From assembly GCA_002816455.1 (NCBI GenBank), contig MUCR01000019.1, positions 1-64,000 on the forward strand: a stretch of 64,000 nucleotides of DNA, given 5' to 3'. Below, one piece after another: positions 8,691 through 17,617 of the stretch. Source of the DNA: SAR202 cluster bacterium Io17-Chloro-G4 (GTDB lineage Bacteria; Chloroflexota; Dehalococcoidia; Lucifugimonadales; UBA3495). A program made the translations under genes and the position numbers. The number at the start of each line of letters is the position of its first letter. The first letter of the stretch is position 1. Under the pieces are notes generated by a model, which did no database searches, had not been told where the DNA came from, and saw nothing but the letters and a program-made list of their open reading frames with translations.

Positions 8691-9920
8691 TTACATGTCC
8701 AAAATCAAGCTGGACCAGCCGAAGTCGCGGGCGCCCAGCCCTTCTGCTGTGTAGGGATGGTAATACTCCCTAAAGCCTGATTTGGCGATGCACTCCTGAC
8801 TTTTGGAAACGATGGTGTCTGCCAACTCAGCATAGCCGTGCCGCCGCAAGGCATGGGAGAGAAACCAGTTGGTGTTGATCCAACTTGGCCCTCGCCAGAT
8901 AAAGCCCCGGGGGTTGCCCGGCATGAACTTGGGGTCGGAGGCGGGAACCGAAGGCAGAGGATAAGGCGTCCAAAAATGGTCCGGCGAGGTGACCCATTTG
9001 TCCACCAACCGCTCCACAATGGGCCTGGGCAAGTCATCCAAAATTAAAGGCATCAGCGAACTAATGCTCACAACCTTGACCGGCGTTTCCGCCACGCCCG
9101 ACAGGTCGAAGAATGCTCCGGCCTCTTCATCCCAGCACTTGGACAAAAGGGCATCCCGGGTCTTATCCGCCTCCCTTTCGAACTCAGCCGCTTCATCTGA
9201 ACCGGCCAGGAGGCGCGCCAAAGATCGCAGGCCCATGGCATAGATGGAATTAACTAGCACGTCTTCGAAATGGAAAATATCGGCGGCCAGAATACGGCGG
9301 TCGTCTCCCCGCATTGGCTCGTAAGCTGCGTAGACCTTGCTGAGGGCAGCGATAAATCCTTGGTTGCTCAACTCTTCCAGACCCAGAGCTTCGTCGTACT
9401 TGGGAGAACAATCGGTGCCCGCCTCCTCCGGCTGAATCACGGCGATCAAGCCGTCGTTATCCGGGTCCCGGTTCAAGCGAAGCCACCGGTAAAAGGCCGT
9501 CAACACGGGCAGGGCAGCGGCCCGAAACTCCTCATCCCCGGTAGCCTGGTAAATCCGCTCCACGGTGTAGGCAATGATGGGCGGCTGCATGGTAGCGCTG
9601 TAAAACTCGGACGTCCGGCCAACGATGTTGCGGCTGAGAAAGTCCGGCTGCTTTTCCATCTCCCAGAAAATGATGTGGGGAATAAACCCGTCAGGCAGCG
9701 CGCCGCTCATCAAAGTCCTCATTTCAGCCTTAGCTTGCTCCTGGTCCAAGTGAAGTAGAGCGATGGCGTGGAAACAAGAGTCCCAGAACCACTGGAAGGG
9801 GTATCCGGTCAAGGACGGGCAGACAAAGTTGAACTCTTTTCCATTCCAATCGGCCACACCCCGGCGCAAATTGCCAAGCAGTATCGTGCGGGCCGCTTCT
9901 TCCAATTCCGTTCGTTGCAT
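8691..9920 (-). CDS. GH63-like glycoside hydrolase (trehalase/mannosylglycerate hydrolase-like (alpha/alpha)6 fold)
   Basis: FQWFWDSCFHAIAL, WRGPSWINTNWFLSHAL, GFREYYHPYTAEGLGARDFGWSSLILDM. Confidence 0.8.
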   Translation of the reverse strand: MQRTELEEAARTILLGNLRRGVADWNGKEFNFVCPSLTGYPFQWFWDSCFHAIALLHLDQEQAKAEMRTLMSGALPDGFIPHIIFWEMEKQPDFLSRNIVGRTSEFYSATMQPPIIAYTVERIYQATGDEEFRAAALPVLTAFYRWLRLNRDPDNDGLIAVIQPEEAGTDCSPKYDEALGLEELSNQGFIAALSKVYAAYEPMRGDDRRILAADIFHFEDVLVNSIYAMGLRSLARLLAGSDEAAEFEREADKTRDALLSKCWDEEAGAFFDLSGVAETPVKVVSISSLMPLILDDLPRPIVERLVDKWVTSPDHFWTPYPLPSVPASDPKFMPGNPRGFIWRGPSWINTNWFLSHALRRHGYAELADTIVSKSQECIAKSGFREYYHPYTAEGLGARDFGWSSLILDM

Positions 9921-10069
9921 TTGCTACTCCGTCACCGAGGTTTTGCCCCGGTAGGTGAATTAATCGTGTCACCGGTGTTCAGGCGCCGGGTTGCTTTCAC
10001 GACTTCCGGATTCCGGCTTTCGCCGGAATGACGAAGATGTATCGCCAGAGCTTTCAGCAGAACCGAACC

Positions 10070-10150
10070 GTCTCACCCGCGAAGGCGGGTGTCCAGGAAG
10101 TCACGAGTTGAGACATTTCCTGGATTCCGACCTACGCCGGAAAGGCGGGG
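10070..10150. repeat. Interspersed repeat family R1, copy A (partial half copy also at 10002-10036)
   Basis: GTCTCACCCGCGAAGGCGGGTGTCCAGGAAGTC...TGGATTCCGACCTACGCCGG. Similar to 16391-16470 and 17439-17519. Confidence 0.75.
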
Positions 10151-10164
10151 CCTTTGCCCGCCTT

Positions 10165-11394
10165 TCACGTCGTCGATTTATATTCTGAAATGTACTTATC
10201 GGCTGTGGCCGCCCAGGTAAATTCGGACAAGGCGTATTTCTGAGCATCTTCGCCTAATTCTGCCCGGTATTTATCATCGTTCACCAACCGCACCAGAGCC
10301 TCCAGCGCCGCCGCACGGTCAAAGGTGGGAACGACCTCGGCACCTCGCACCAGAAGCTCCCGGTTCGCCCCAACGTCGTGGGTGAGCAGCGGGAGGCCGT
10401 GGGCCATGGCCTCAAAAAAGACCAAACCGAAGGCTTCGTAATGGGAAAACAGAGCGAAGATGTCCGATTGGGCGTACCACTGGTTTAACTCCGAGTCGGA
10501 CAGCTCTCCGGTCAGGATCACCTGTCCCTCCAATCCCATTTCCTGCACAGCACGAGTCAGGATTGCCTCGTCTCCTTCGTCCCGGCCAATCAAGACCAGC
10601 CGGGCCGGCTTGTGGAACCTAGCGGTGGCTTCCTGATAAACGCTCAGCAGCCACATCTGGCCTTTGTGCTGGCCCAGACGGCCCACGCATAAAACGGTTA
10701 TAGCGCCGTCGGAATTAGCCGGGCCGGTAACGACGATATTGTCTGTGGCCGGCGTCGAATCGGGGCTGCTTTTGTCGCTCGGTTCTGCTGCGCTCCAGGC
10801 TTCGGGGTCGGGAGGGGTAGCGCCCCAGCCAATTACGGATTGTTTGCTTTTCGGCACCATATAGGCCCGGCGGACCCGGCCACCCTCGAGGCGGGTTAAC
10901 GCCACCACCCGGTCCACCACATTGCACAAGAACATGTTGAAGGGACGTAGCCACCAACGGCTGATGGGCAGGGTATGAAACGACGGCGTGAAAACGAACC
11001 TGGCCCTGCGCCGGAACCAAAACCAAGCCCAAATATGGCCCCAAAACCAACCGTCGCCCACGAAGTGAATAACATTGGGATTGAACTCATTCAAGTAATG
11101 GCGGAGCCGGAATGGAGAAAACCAGACCAGCGGCACCGAATACAACGGAATCGAGCGCCTTGGGTATCCGCTCAAACGGAAGATATCGATGCCCTCATCT
11201 GTGGTTTCCCGATCGGCCCAATCGGGTTGAGCGACCCGGGGAAAGGAGTACTTGGTGGTGAGAACTCCGACAGCCTCCACTTCCCCGGATTTTTGTATCT
11301 GGAAGGTGAGTTGCTCGATAGCCCGTTCTATGCCACCCAGATAAGGGCGAAAGTAGGGGGTCAAAAACAAAACGCGAACTGGCGAATCTTCCAC
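10165..11394 (-). CDS. Glycosyltransferase family 4 (GT-B fold)
   Basis: FLTPYFRPYLGGIERAIEQL; VLCVGRLGQHKGQ; SHYEAFGLVFFEAMAHGLPLLTHDVGANREL. Confidence 0.9.
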   Translation of the reverse strand: MEDSPVRVLFLTPYFRPYLGGIERAIEQLTFQIQKSGEVEAVGVLTTKYSFPRVAQPDWADRETTDEGIDIFRLSGYPRRSIPLYSVPLVWFSPFRLRHYLNEFNPNVIHFVGDGWFWGHIWAWFWFRRRARFVFTPSFHTLPISRWWLRPFNMFLCNVVDRVVALTRLEGGRVRRAYMVPKSKQSVIGWGATPPDPEAWSAAEPSDKSSPDSTPATDNIVVTGPANSDGAITVLCVGRLGQHKGQMWLLSVYQEATARFHKPARLVLIGRDEGDEAILTRAVQEMGLEGQVILTGELSDSELNQWYAQSDIFALFSHYEAFGLVFFEAMAHGLPLLTHDVGANRELLVRGAEVVPTFDRAAALEALVRLVNDDKYRAELGEDAQKYALSEFTWAATADKYISEYKSTT

Positions 11395-11593
11395 TAAGTG
11401 ACTCCGGTGAATGACTCCGGTTAGCCAGCCTGCAAAGCAAGCGCAATGCTACCTTCACCCTCAAATGGTGTCAACGGCCGACTAAAACCTCGCGGCAAAT
11501 GGGGTTGTGGAACCCTTGTGGGAATCAACGGCATATTCAGAAGCCCCAGCGGCCACTGCACCCAGCCAGCCTCGAGCCAAAGTCAATTGAAAA

Positions 11594-11624
11594 GAAGTGG
11601 CTTAAACCACGTTTAAGCCACTTC
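11594..11624 (-). terminator. Rho-independent terminator overlapping the purL stop codon
   Basis: Minus strand GAAGTGGCTTAAA-CGTGG-TTTAAGCCACTTC then TTTTCAATT: perfect 13-bp stem, 5-nt loop. Confidence 0.75.
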
Positions 11625-13827
11625 GCCAAGCATCAGCCAGATCCCCGACCGCCAAGTCGAATTGGGAACCCCACACGAAATGGTTTCCACCGGTGGTCCC
11701 TAACCTTAGGGTGGGCACACCGGACCGGCCAGCCAACCGTTCCAGCTTGGGCCAGTGATCGGGAGACAGCGATATAACGATGCGCGATTGGCCTTCGCCA
11801 AACATGGTCATGTCCCACCTTCGGGGCAATGCAGTACTGCCGGTAAAACCCACGTTGTTCTGAATGCACGACTCAGCCAGTGCCACCGCCAACCCACCCT
11901 CGGAGCAATCATGGGCGGAGGCTGCTACACCCGCGCTGATTAACTGCCGGCACAGTTCTTGAACCCTCCGTTCCAGGGATAGGTCCAAAACCGGCCGTCC
12001 CGCCACCAAGCCCTGGATGACCTGAAGGTACTCGCTGCCCGCCAGGTCCGTTTTTCGCGGCCGCAAAGCGTCTCTGCCCAGCAATGCCACTACAAGTCCT
12101 TCATTTGGGAAACCCGATTGGCAATGTTGGGATGCGTCCTCCAGCAACCCCAAGCCACCCACCACCGGGGTTGGATAGATCGCCTGGCCTTTAGACTCGT
12201 TGTACAGGCTCACGTTGCCGCTGACTACTGGTAACCCCAGATGCCTGCAGGCCCTGGCCATGCCCCTAATGCACCATTCCAACTGGAAGTAAACATCGGG
12301 GCGCTCCGGGTTGCCGAAGTTTAAGCAGTCGGTCAAGGCTACAGGCTCAGCACCGGCACAGGACAAATTCCGGCAGACCTCAGCCACGGCTATTTGTCCT
12401 CCACGGTATGGGTCCAAGTAGCAATAACGGCTGTTGCCGTCGATACTAAGCGCAATGGCCTTCCCAGTTCCTTTGATCCGCAACACGGCTGCGTCGCTGC
12501 CCGGTCCCACCACGGTGTTGGTCTGCACTTGATGGTCGTACTGGCGGTAGACGCTCTCTTTGCTGGCAACATTCGGTGAGGACAGCAGTTTCAACAGCGT
12601 GGCTGCTGGACCTTCCGGCGGCAAGGGTATTTGGTCCGCGGATAATGTTTGCCTTTGTTTGTACTCCCGGTCCGGCCTTCCCTTTAGGCGGTATCTGGGC
12701 GCCGAAACCAAGTCTTTAATCGGCAGATTGACAATTTCGCGAGGGCCGTCCGACACCAATGCCGCTTGCGGAGAAATCACCTCGCCAATTAGCTGGCAGG
12801 GGACGTCCCATTTTTCGAAGATTTTCCTCACCCGCTCCGTCTTGTCCGGAGGCGTCACCAGAATCATTCGCTCTTGGGACTCGGAGAGCATCACCTCGTA
12901 TCCGGTCATGCCGGCCTCCCGGCGATGTACTTGGGCAATGTTCAGGGACACCCCACGGCCAGCACGGTAGGCCGACTCTATCGTCGCGCTGGTTAGCCCG
13001 GCGGCGCCCAAGTCCTGGATTGCCAGCACATCGCCGGTTTCCAGTGCCTCTAGACAAGCTTCAATCAGGACTTTCTCCAGAAACGGGTTGCCCACCTGGA
13101 CCGTGGGTCTCAGTTCTTGCTCTTCCTCAAAGGTCCGGGAAGCCAAGCCGGATGCGCCGTGAATACCGTCGCGGCCCGTGCCTGCGCCCACTAGCAACAG
13201 CACGTTGCCCGCCTTGCCCGCAGCGGCGGTGGCCAGGGCGTCTTTCCGCACCAATCCTACACACATGGCGTTTACCAACGGGTTTTGGGCATAGGACTCG
13301 TCGAAGTAGATCTCCCCGGCTACGTCGGGCACGCCTATGCAATTACCGTACCAAGAAATGCCGCCGACTACCCCGTTAAATAGTTGTCGGCTCTGCGGGT
13401 CGGAAAGTGGACCGAAACGAAGGGAATTGAGGAGGGCGATGGGCCGGGCGCCCATGGCCAAGATGTCCCGGACGATGCCGCCTACTCCAGTGGCTGCGCC
13501 TTGGTGGGGCTCCACAGCCGAAGGGTGGTTATGGGATTCGACTTTAAATACCACGGCAAAACCGTCGCCGATGTCCACCGCCCCGGCGTTCTCGGCCCCC
13601 TGTTGGGACAGCACCCTGGGAGACTGGCTGGGAAAGAATTTCAGAAGTGGGCGGGAGTGCTTGTAGCCGCAGTGCTCGCTCCAAAGGGCGCCAAACATCC
13701 CCAGTTCCACCGGGTTGGGTTCCCGGTCCAGCAAGTCCAGAATACGGTCGTACTCGGCCCGGCTCAGCGCTATCTCGTCCAGCGCATCTTGGGTAATTCC
13801 CCCGTTCACTCCCGCATTCACTGCCAT
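11602..13827 (-). CDS. purL: Phosphoribosylformylglycinamidine synthase subunit PurL
   Basis: Full-length PurL: LFGALWSEHCGYKHSRPLLKFFP, VVFKVESHNHPSAVEPHQGAATGVGGIVRDI, DCLNFGNPERP, AHDCSEGGLAVALAE. Confidence 0.97.
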   Translation of the reverse strand: MAVNAGVNGGITQDALDEIALSRAEYDRILDLLDREPNPVELGMFGALWSEHCGYKHSRPLLKFFPSQSPRVLSQQGAENAGAVDIGDGFAVVFKVESHNHPSAVEPHQGAATGVGGIVRDILAMGARPIALLNSLRFGPLSDPQSRQLFNGVVGGISWYGNCIGVPDVAGEIYFDESYAQNPLVNAMCVGLVRKDALATAAAGKAGNVLLLVGAGTGRDGIHGASGLASRTFEEEQELRPTVQVGNPFLEKVLIEACLEALETGDVLAIQDLGAAGLTSATIESAYRAGRGVSLNIAQVHRREAGMTGYEVMLSESQERMILVTPPDKTERVRKIFEKWDVPCQLIGEVISPQAALVSDGPREIVNLPIKDLVSAPRYRLKGRPDREYKQRQTLSADQIPLPPEGPAATLLKLLSSPNVASKESVYRQYDHQVQTNTVVGPGSDAAVLRIKGTGKAIALSIDGNSRYCYLDPYRGGQIAVAEVCRNLSCAGAEPVALTDCLNFGNPERPDVYFQLEWCIRGMARACRHLGLPVVSGNVSLYNESKGQAIYPTPVVGGLGLLEDASQHCQSGFPNEGLVVALLGRDALRPRKTDLAGSEYLQVIQGLVAGRPVLDLSLERRVQELCRQLISAGVAASAHDCSEGGLAVALAESCIQNNVGFTGSTALPRRWDMTMFGEGQSRIVISLSPDHWPKLERLAGRSGVPTLRLGTTGGNHFVWGSQFDLAVGDLADAWRSGLNVV

Positions 13828-14999
13828 CGCTGAACTCCGCCATCGGCTACCCGGAAGTAGGTTGCCGCCTGTCCGAAAAATTCCTTCATCGGCTCGATGT
13901 CGGTGGTGGTTATCAACGTTTGCTGATACTGGGTGGCCTTTTCCAGCACCCGTCGCCTCCGCTCTCCGTCCATCTCAGATAGCACATCGTCCAGCAAAAC
14001 GATGGGCCCTTCTCCTCGGACCGAGGCCAAGTAGGAAGCCTCGGCCAACCGCAGTGACAACCCCAAAGTGCGGGCTTGTCCTCGGGAAGCAAAGGTTCCC
14101 ATATCTACCTCATTTATCAGCAGGTCGAAGTCGTCCCGATGGGGACCTACGACGGTACTGGCGGTGGCCCTCTCCCGTCGAGAAGCCGCCGCCAGCGACT
14201 GGCGAAATCGGTCCTCAGTATCATGCATAGATTCACCCAATGGCACGCTGGGTTGATAGGCAACTTGGAAATCTTCCCCCGGCGACGCCAGCTGGGAGTG
14301 GTGTTCAGCACAGTCCCGGGCAAGTTCCTTCATGACTTCCCGACGCCGCCAGGTAATCCAGGCCCCTTCCCGGACCAACTCATCGTCCCAAAAAGCGAGT
14401 TCTTCGGCGTTCGCCCGGCCATCGTTAATCATCCGGAGCAACTGGTTCCTTTGCTGTACCACTTTCTGGTAGCGTTGGAGACCCTTTATATACAAGGGAT
14501 CGGCCTGAGAAATCAAAACGTCGAGAAATCGGCGCCGGCCTGACGGCGGTCCCATCACCAGTTCAATATCGTCGGCACTGAAAAGAACGGCATTGACCGT
14601 ACCTACCAACTCGGTGGCCGTGCGCCTTACGCGACTGACCCGTATCTGCTTCCGAACGGAAACGGCACCGGGTCTCGGATCTCCGGTCAACCCACCACCG
14701 TTTCTCCGGGTCTCCACCGGCTCGTACCCGACAATTACTTGGACACGCTCACCTTTTTTCTCTACCGTGCCGCTAACCAGGCCCTGTTCACCTTGTGCCG
14801 CTGCTTGGAAGTTCAGAACTTCCCGTTCGTTTTCGGCGCGGAAGGACCGGGCGATGGCCAGTAAGTAGACCGCCTCCAGGAAGGCCGTCTTGCCCTGGGC
14901 ATTGGGTCCGGAAAAGACTACCACGCCTTCGGGCAGGTCCAGTTCGAGTTCAACCAAGTTGCGAAAGTTGGTAAGACTGAGGTGGGAGAGGTAGGCCAA
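13818..14999 (-). CDS. recF: DNA replication/repair protein RecF
   Basis: SLTNFRNLVELELDLPEGVVVFSGPNAQGKTAFLEAVYLLA; FLDVLISQADPLYIKGLQRYQKVVQQRNQLL; GQARTLGLSLRLAEA; PIVLLDDVLSEMDGERR. Confidence 0.96.
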   Translation of the reverse strand: MAYLSHLSLTNFRNLVELELDLPEGVVVFSGPNAQGKTAFLEAVYLLAIARSFRAENEREVLNFQAAAQGEQGLVSGTVEKKGERVQVIVGYEPVETRRNGGGLTGDPRPGAVSVRKQIRVSRVRRTATELVGTVNAVLFSADDIELVMGPPSGRRRFLDVLISQADPLYIKGLQRYQKVVQQRNQLLRMINDGRANAEELAFWDDELVREGAWITWRRREVMKELARDCAEHHSQLASPGEDFQVAYQPSVPLGESMHDTEDRFRQSLAAASRRERATASTVVGPHRDDFDLLINEVDMGTFASRGQARTLGLSLRLAEASYLASVRGEGPIVLLDDVLSEMDGERRRRVLEKATQYQQTLITTTDIEPMKEFFGQAATYFRVADGGVQRWQ

Positions 15000-15383
15000 G
15001 CGCTACGTCCCTCCAGGCGTGGGGTGTCATGACACATGGTTAACGCGGCTTCGGGCGGTAATTGTACCAGGTTGAGAAACCCGGAGGACATGGCTCCAGC
15101 CAGAATTATCTTGACTTTCCCAGCTCATGGTGAGACCCGGAACGGTTCAATGGGCTCGCCATTAACTGGGATCTACTGCCGTTCGTCCTGAGACCGTCGA
15201 AGGATTTCCATATTCGGGGATGCGTAGGTAGATCTCACCACCTACGCAGCAACCAGATATCGATCGTCTGTGGCGCTTAAATGACCTAACTCATCTTAAC
15301 CACGGCAGTGTTTCGACAAGCCTGTCCTGAGCGAGGCCGAAGGACTCACCATGAGCGGATAAGCGTAATCACAAAGCTGAGAC

Positions 15384-16214
15384 CTAGCCGCCCTCTTTAA
15401 TGGACTGGATTTGCTGGTCCAAATCAGCGGCGCTGTTTGTGTCGCCATCAGACAGCCGGAAGCAACGGTCCAAGTAAAGCTGGGCCAGGCGTGATGCCTG
15501 CTGGGTCGTCTCTCTCGCAACAGCCAACAGGCTAGGGACTTGGAAATTCTCCGGCAAATGGCGGCCCAAGGTGCTGATTTCTCCAGACACTTCTTCCGCC
15601 TCGTTAGAATCGTTCCCTTCCACGGCGAACCGCAGCTTGCCCAGAAGCCGGGACAACTCGCCAAGTTTGTCCCTTTCGCTCATCAGACCAAACAAGACCT
15701 CGTTGACATCATAAGAGCTGTCCAAAACTTCATCGTTGGCAGGCGCCTGGCCACTTAGAGGGATACTTCCCGAGGCTTCTAGGACTGGGCCGTCCTCCGC
15801 CTCTGTCGTTCCTGTACCAATGGTAACCGAGCCGCCAGATTGGTTGGCGTATAGCTCGGCGTAGGATTGAACGGCCTCGGTCACAGCTTCCATCATCCGC
15901 GGAAGGTCATAAGAAAACATGCTGTCGCCGAAAACCAAATCGTCGTCCCGCATCCGGCTCATACGCTCCAGTTCCTCGTAGCTATCTAGTGCTTCAGGCA
16001 CGGGCGGCATTGCGAAGGCGGAGAAGTCGCTCAACGGTAGGCTGCCAAGGTGGGAGGCCAGGAAGGGCGGCACATACTTGGTCAAGTCGGACTTAACCGG
16101 CAAAGTGACCACGTAGGTAGCATATACTTTGTCCGGCTCAGTGCTGACCCGGAAATATAGTAGAGCGTGCCCTTTGGGGTGCTGAGGGTCGCCTTTTTCG
16201 AATGTAATGTCCAT
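15384..16214 (-). CDS. Conserved hypothetical protein
   Basis: 276-aa ORF with clean codon usage, flanked by repeat-rich intergenic DNA; no family recognised. Confidence 0.65.
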   Translation of the reverse strand: MDITFEKGDPQHPKGHALLYFRVSTEPDKVYATYVVTLPVKSDLTKYVPPFLASHLGSLPLSDFSAFAMPPVPEALDSYEELERMSRMRDDDLVFGDSMFSYDLPRMMEAVTEAVQSYAELYANQSGGSVTIGTGTTEAEDGPVLEASGSIPLSGQAPANDEVLDSSYDVNEVLFGLMSERDKLGELSRLLGKLRFAVEGNDSNEAEEVSGEISTLGRHLPENFQVPSLLAVARETTQQASRLAQLYLDRCFRLSDGDTNSAADLDQQIQSIKEGG

Positions 16215-16390
16215 ATGCCAATTCCCAAGACCGGGATTGTTTCCCAGGATTGTTTCAATTAGTCCATTATAGGCGATTGAAATTGCATAGGCCAGACAGG
16301 GAAAACTATTGCGCCCTCAAGTGAACGCGACGAGCCCGTTACCGTGAGCTTCTTTAGGCCTCCTATCAAACTTCCACGGAAGGATGTCCG

Positions 16391-16470
16391 CCTCACCGGC
16401 GTAGGCCGGTGTCCAGGAAATATCGCGGCTCAGGCACTGGCTAGATTCCGGCCTACGCCGGAATGACGCA
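16391..16470. repeat. Interspersed repeat family R1, copy B
   Basis: CCTCACCGGCGTAGGCCGGTGTCCAGGAAAT...TAGATTCCGGCCTACGCCGGAATGACGCA. Confidence 0.8.
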
Positions 16471-16583
16471 TAATTGACTGGCCCAGCGCCAGCTGTGCTC
16501 AACCCCGATATAGGATGATGTATAGTATATTTAGCCACAAATCGGGGCTCCTCGCCCCCCAGTTGAGAATGAGGAGGCGGCCC

Positions 16584-17003
16584 ATGGCCAGTCAGGGAAT
16601 AAGAGAATTCGATTACGACAAGCTGGAAATCGGTGAGGAACTGGGTTCCTACGAGTACGTGTTGACCCAGGAGATGCTGGATAATTTTCGACTGGCAGTG
16701 GATGACCCTGACGCATCCTTTCCCACCCTGGCGGTAAAACACGACGCCACCGCCTTCGCCATGGTGTACGAGGACAATACCGGTGGCGTGAACGCAGGAA
16801 ACGAGGTGGAGTTTTTTAACCCGCCCATCCCGGGAAAAACCATCCGGGTGACCGGCCGGGTGGCCGACAAATACCTTCGCCGGGACAAGCCCTATATGGT
16901 CATCGAAGCCACGGCCGTGGATGAAGACGGCCGGTTGCTGGAGAAGCTACGGACCTACCAAATGAAAAAGCCGGACGAGGTTGGAAAGAAATGGAAGAAG
17001 TAA
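16584..17003 (+). CDS. MaoC-like hot-dog dehydratase, subunit 1
   Basis: MASQGIREFDYDKLEIGEELGSYEYVLTQEMLDNF...FFNPPIPGKTIRVTGRVADKYLRRDKPYMVIEATAVDEDG. Start moved to ATG 16584. Confidence 0.75.
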   Translation: MASQGIREFDYDKLEIGEELGSYEYVLTQEMLDNFRLAVDDPDASFPTLAVKHDATAFAMVYEDNTGGVNAGNEVEFFNPPIPGKTIRVTGRVADKYLRRDKPYMVIEATAVDEDGRLLEKLRTYQMKKPDEVGKKWKK

Positions 17004-17410
17004 AGATGGATCTTAACCAGGAAATCCCCAGCGTCTCTAAGAAAATCACCCAGGAAAGCATCAACCAGTTTGAGTCCTGCGGAATCCTAGACCGGCAGAA
17101 CATCCACAACAACCCCGAACTGGCCAAGCAACGTTTGGGTTTCGCCCATCCTCTTGCTTCCGGGCGAATGTCGGTGGCCTTTGCCGCCGAAAGCCTGCGC
17201 AAGTTCTTCGGCCCCGAGGTTTTCAACCATACTGGCACCGTAAACCTGAAGTTCCTGCGTCCGGTAAAAAACGGCGACACCATTACGGTCACCGGGAATG
17301 TCAGCCACCAGCAAGAAATCGACAAGGGCACTTTGGTTACCGTCGCCCTGTTCTGCGAAAACCAAGACCAGGACAGGACAGCCATCGGTAACGGCACAGC
17401 TATTATTTAG
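16991..17410 (+). CDS. MaoC-like hot-dog dehydratase, subunit 2
   Basis: 'KKITQESINQFESCG...RLGFAHPLASGRMSVAFAAESLRKFFG...NLKFLRPVKNGDTITVTGNV'; overlaps the upstream gene by 13 nt. Confidence 0.8.
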   Translation: MEEVKMDLNQEIPSVSKKITQESINQFESCGILDRQNIHNNPELAKQRLGFAHPLASGRMSVAFAAESLRKFFGPEVFNHTGTVNLKFLRPVKNGDTITVTGNVSHQQEIDKGTLVTVALFCENQDQDRTAIGNGTAII

Positions 17411-17438
17411 GGCAGCTGTTTATGCTGGGTAAGCAAAC

Positions 17439-17519
17439 GTCTCACCGGCGTAGGCCGGTGTCTAGGAAATCGTGAGGCTCCGATGCTGTCTAGATTCGGG
17501 CCTGCGCCGGAATGACGAA
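17439..17519. repeat. Interspersed repeat family R1, copy C
   Basis: GTCTCACCGGCGTAGGCCGGTGTCTAGGAAATCGTGAGGC...TAGATTCGGGCCTGCGCCGGAATGACGAA. Confidence 0.8.
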
Positions 17520-17617
17520 TTCCTTCTTCAACCACTAACGCCTTATATAGTTCTCTTGCAATTCCCAAGGGGATTATTTACACTCGAATAATCAAACCAT
17601 GGCTATCGAGGAGAAAT

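Noticed and set aside
12759-13379. 206-aa plus-strand ORF antisense to purL
   Set aside because: Low-complexity Arg/Pro/Ser composition typical of shadow ORFs opposite a GC-rich conserved gene; purL is unambiguous on the minus strand.
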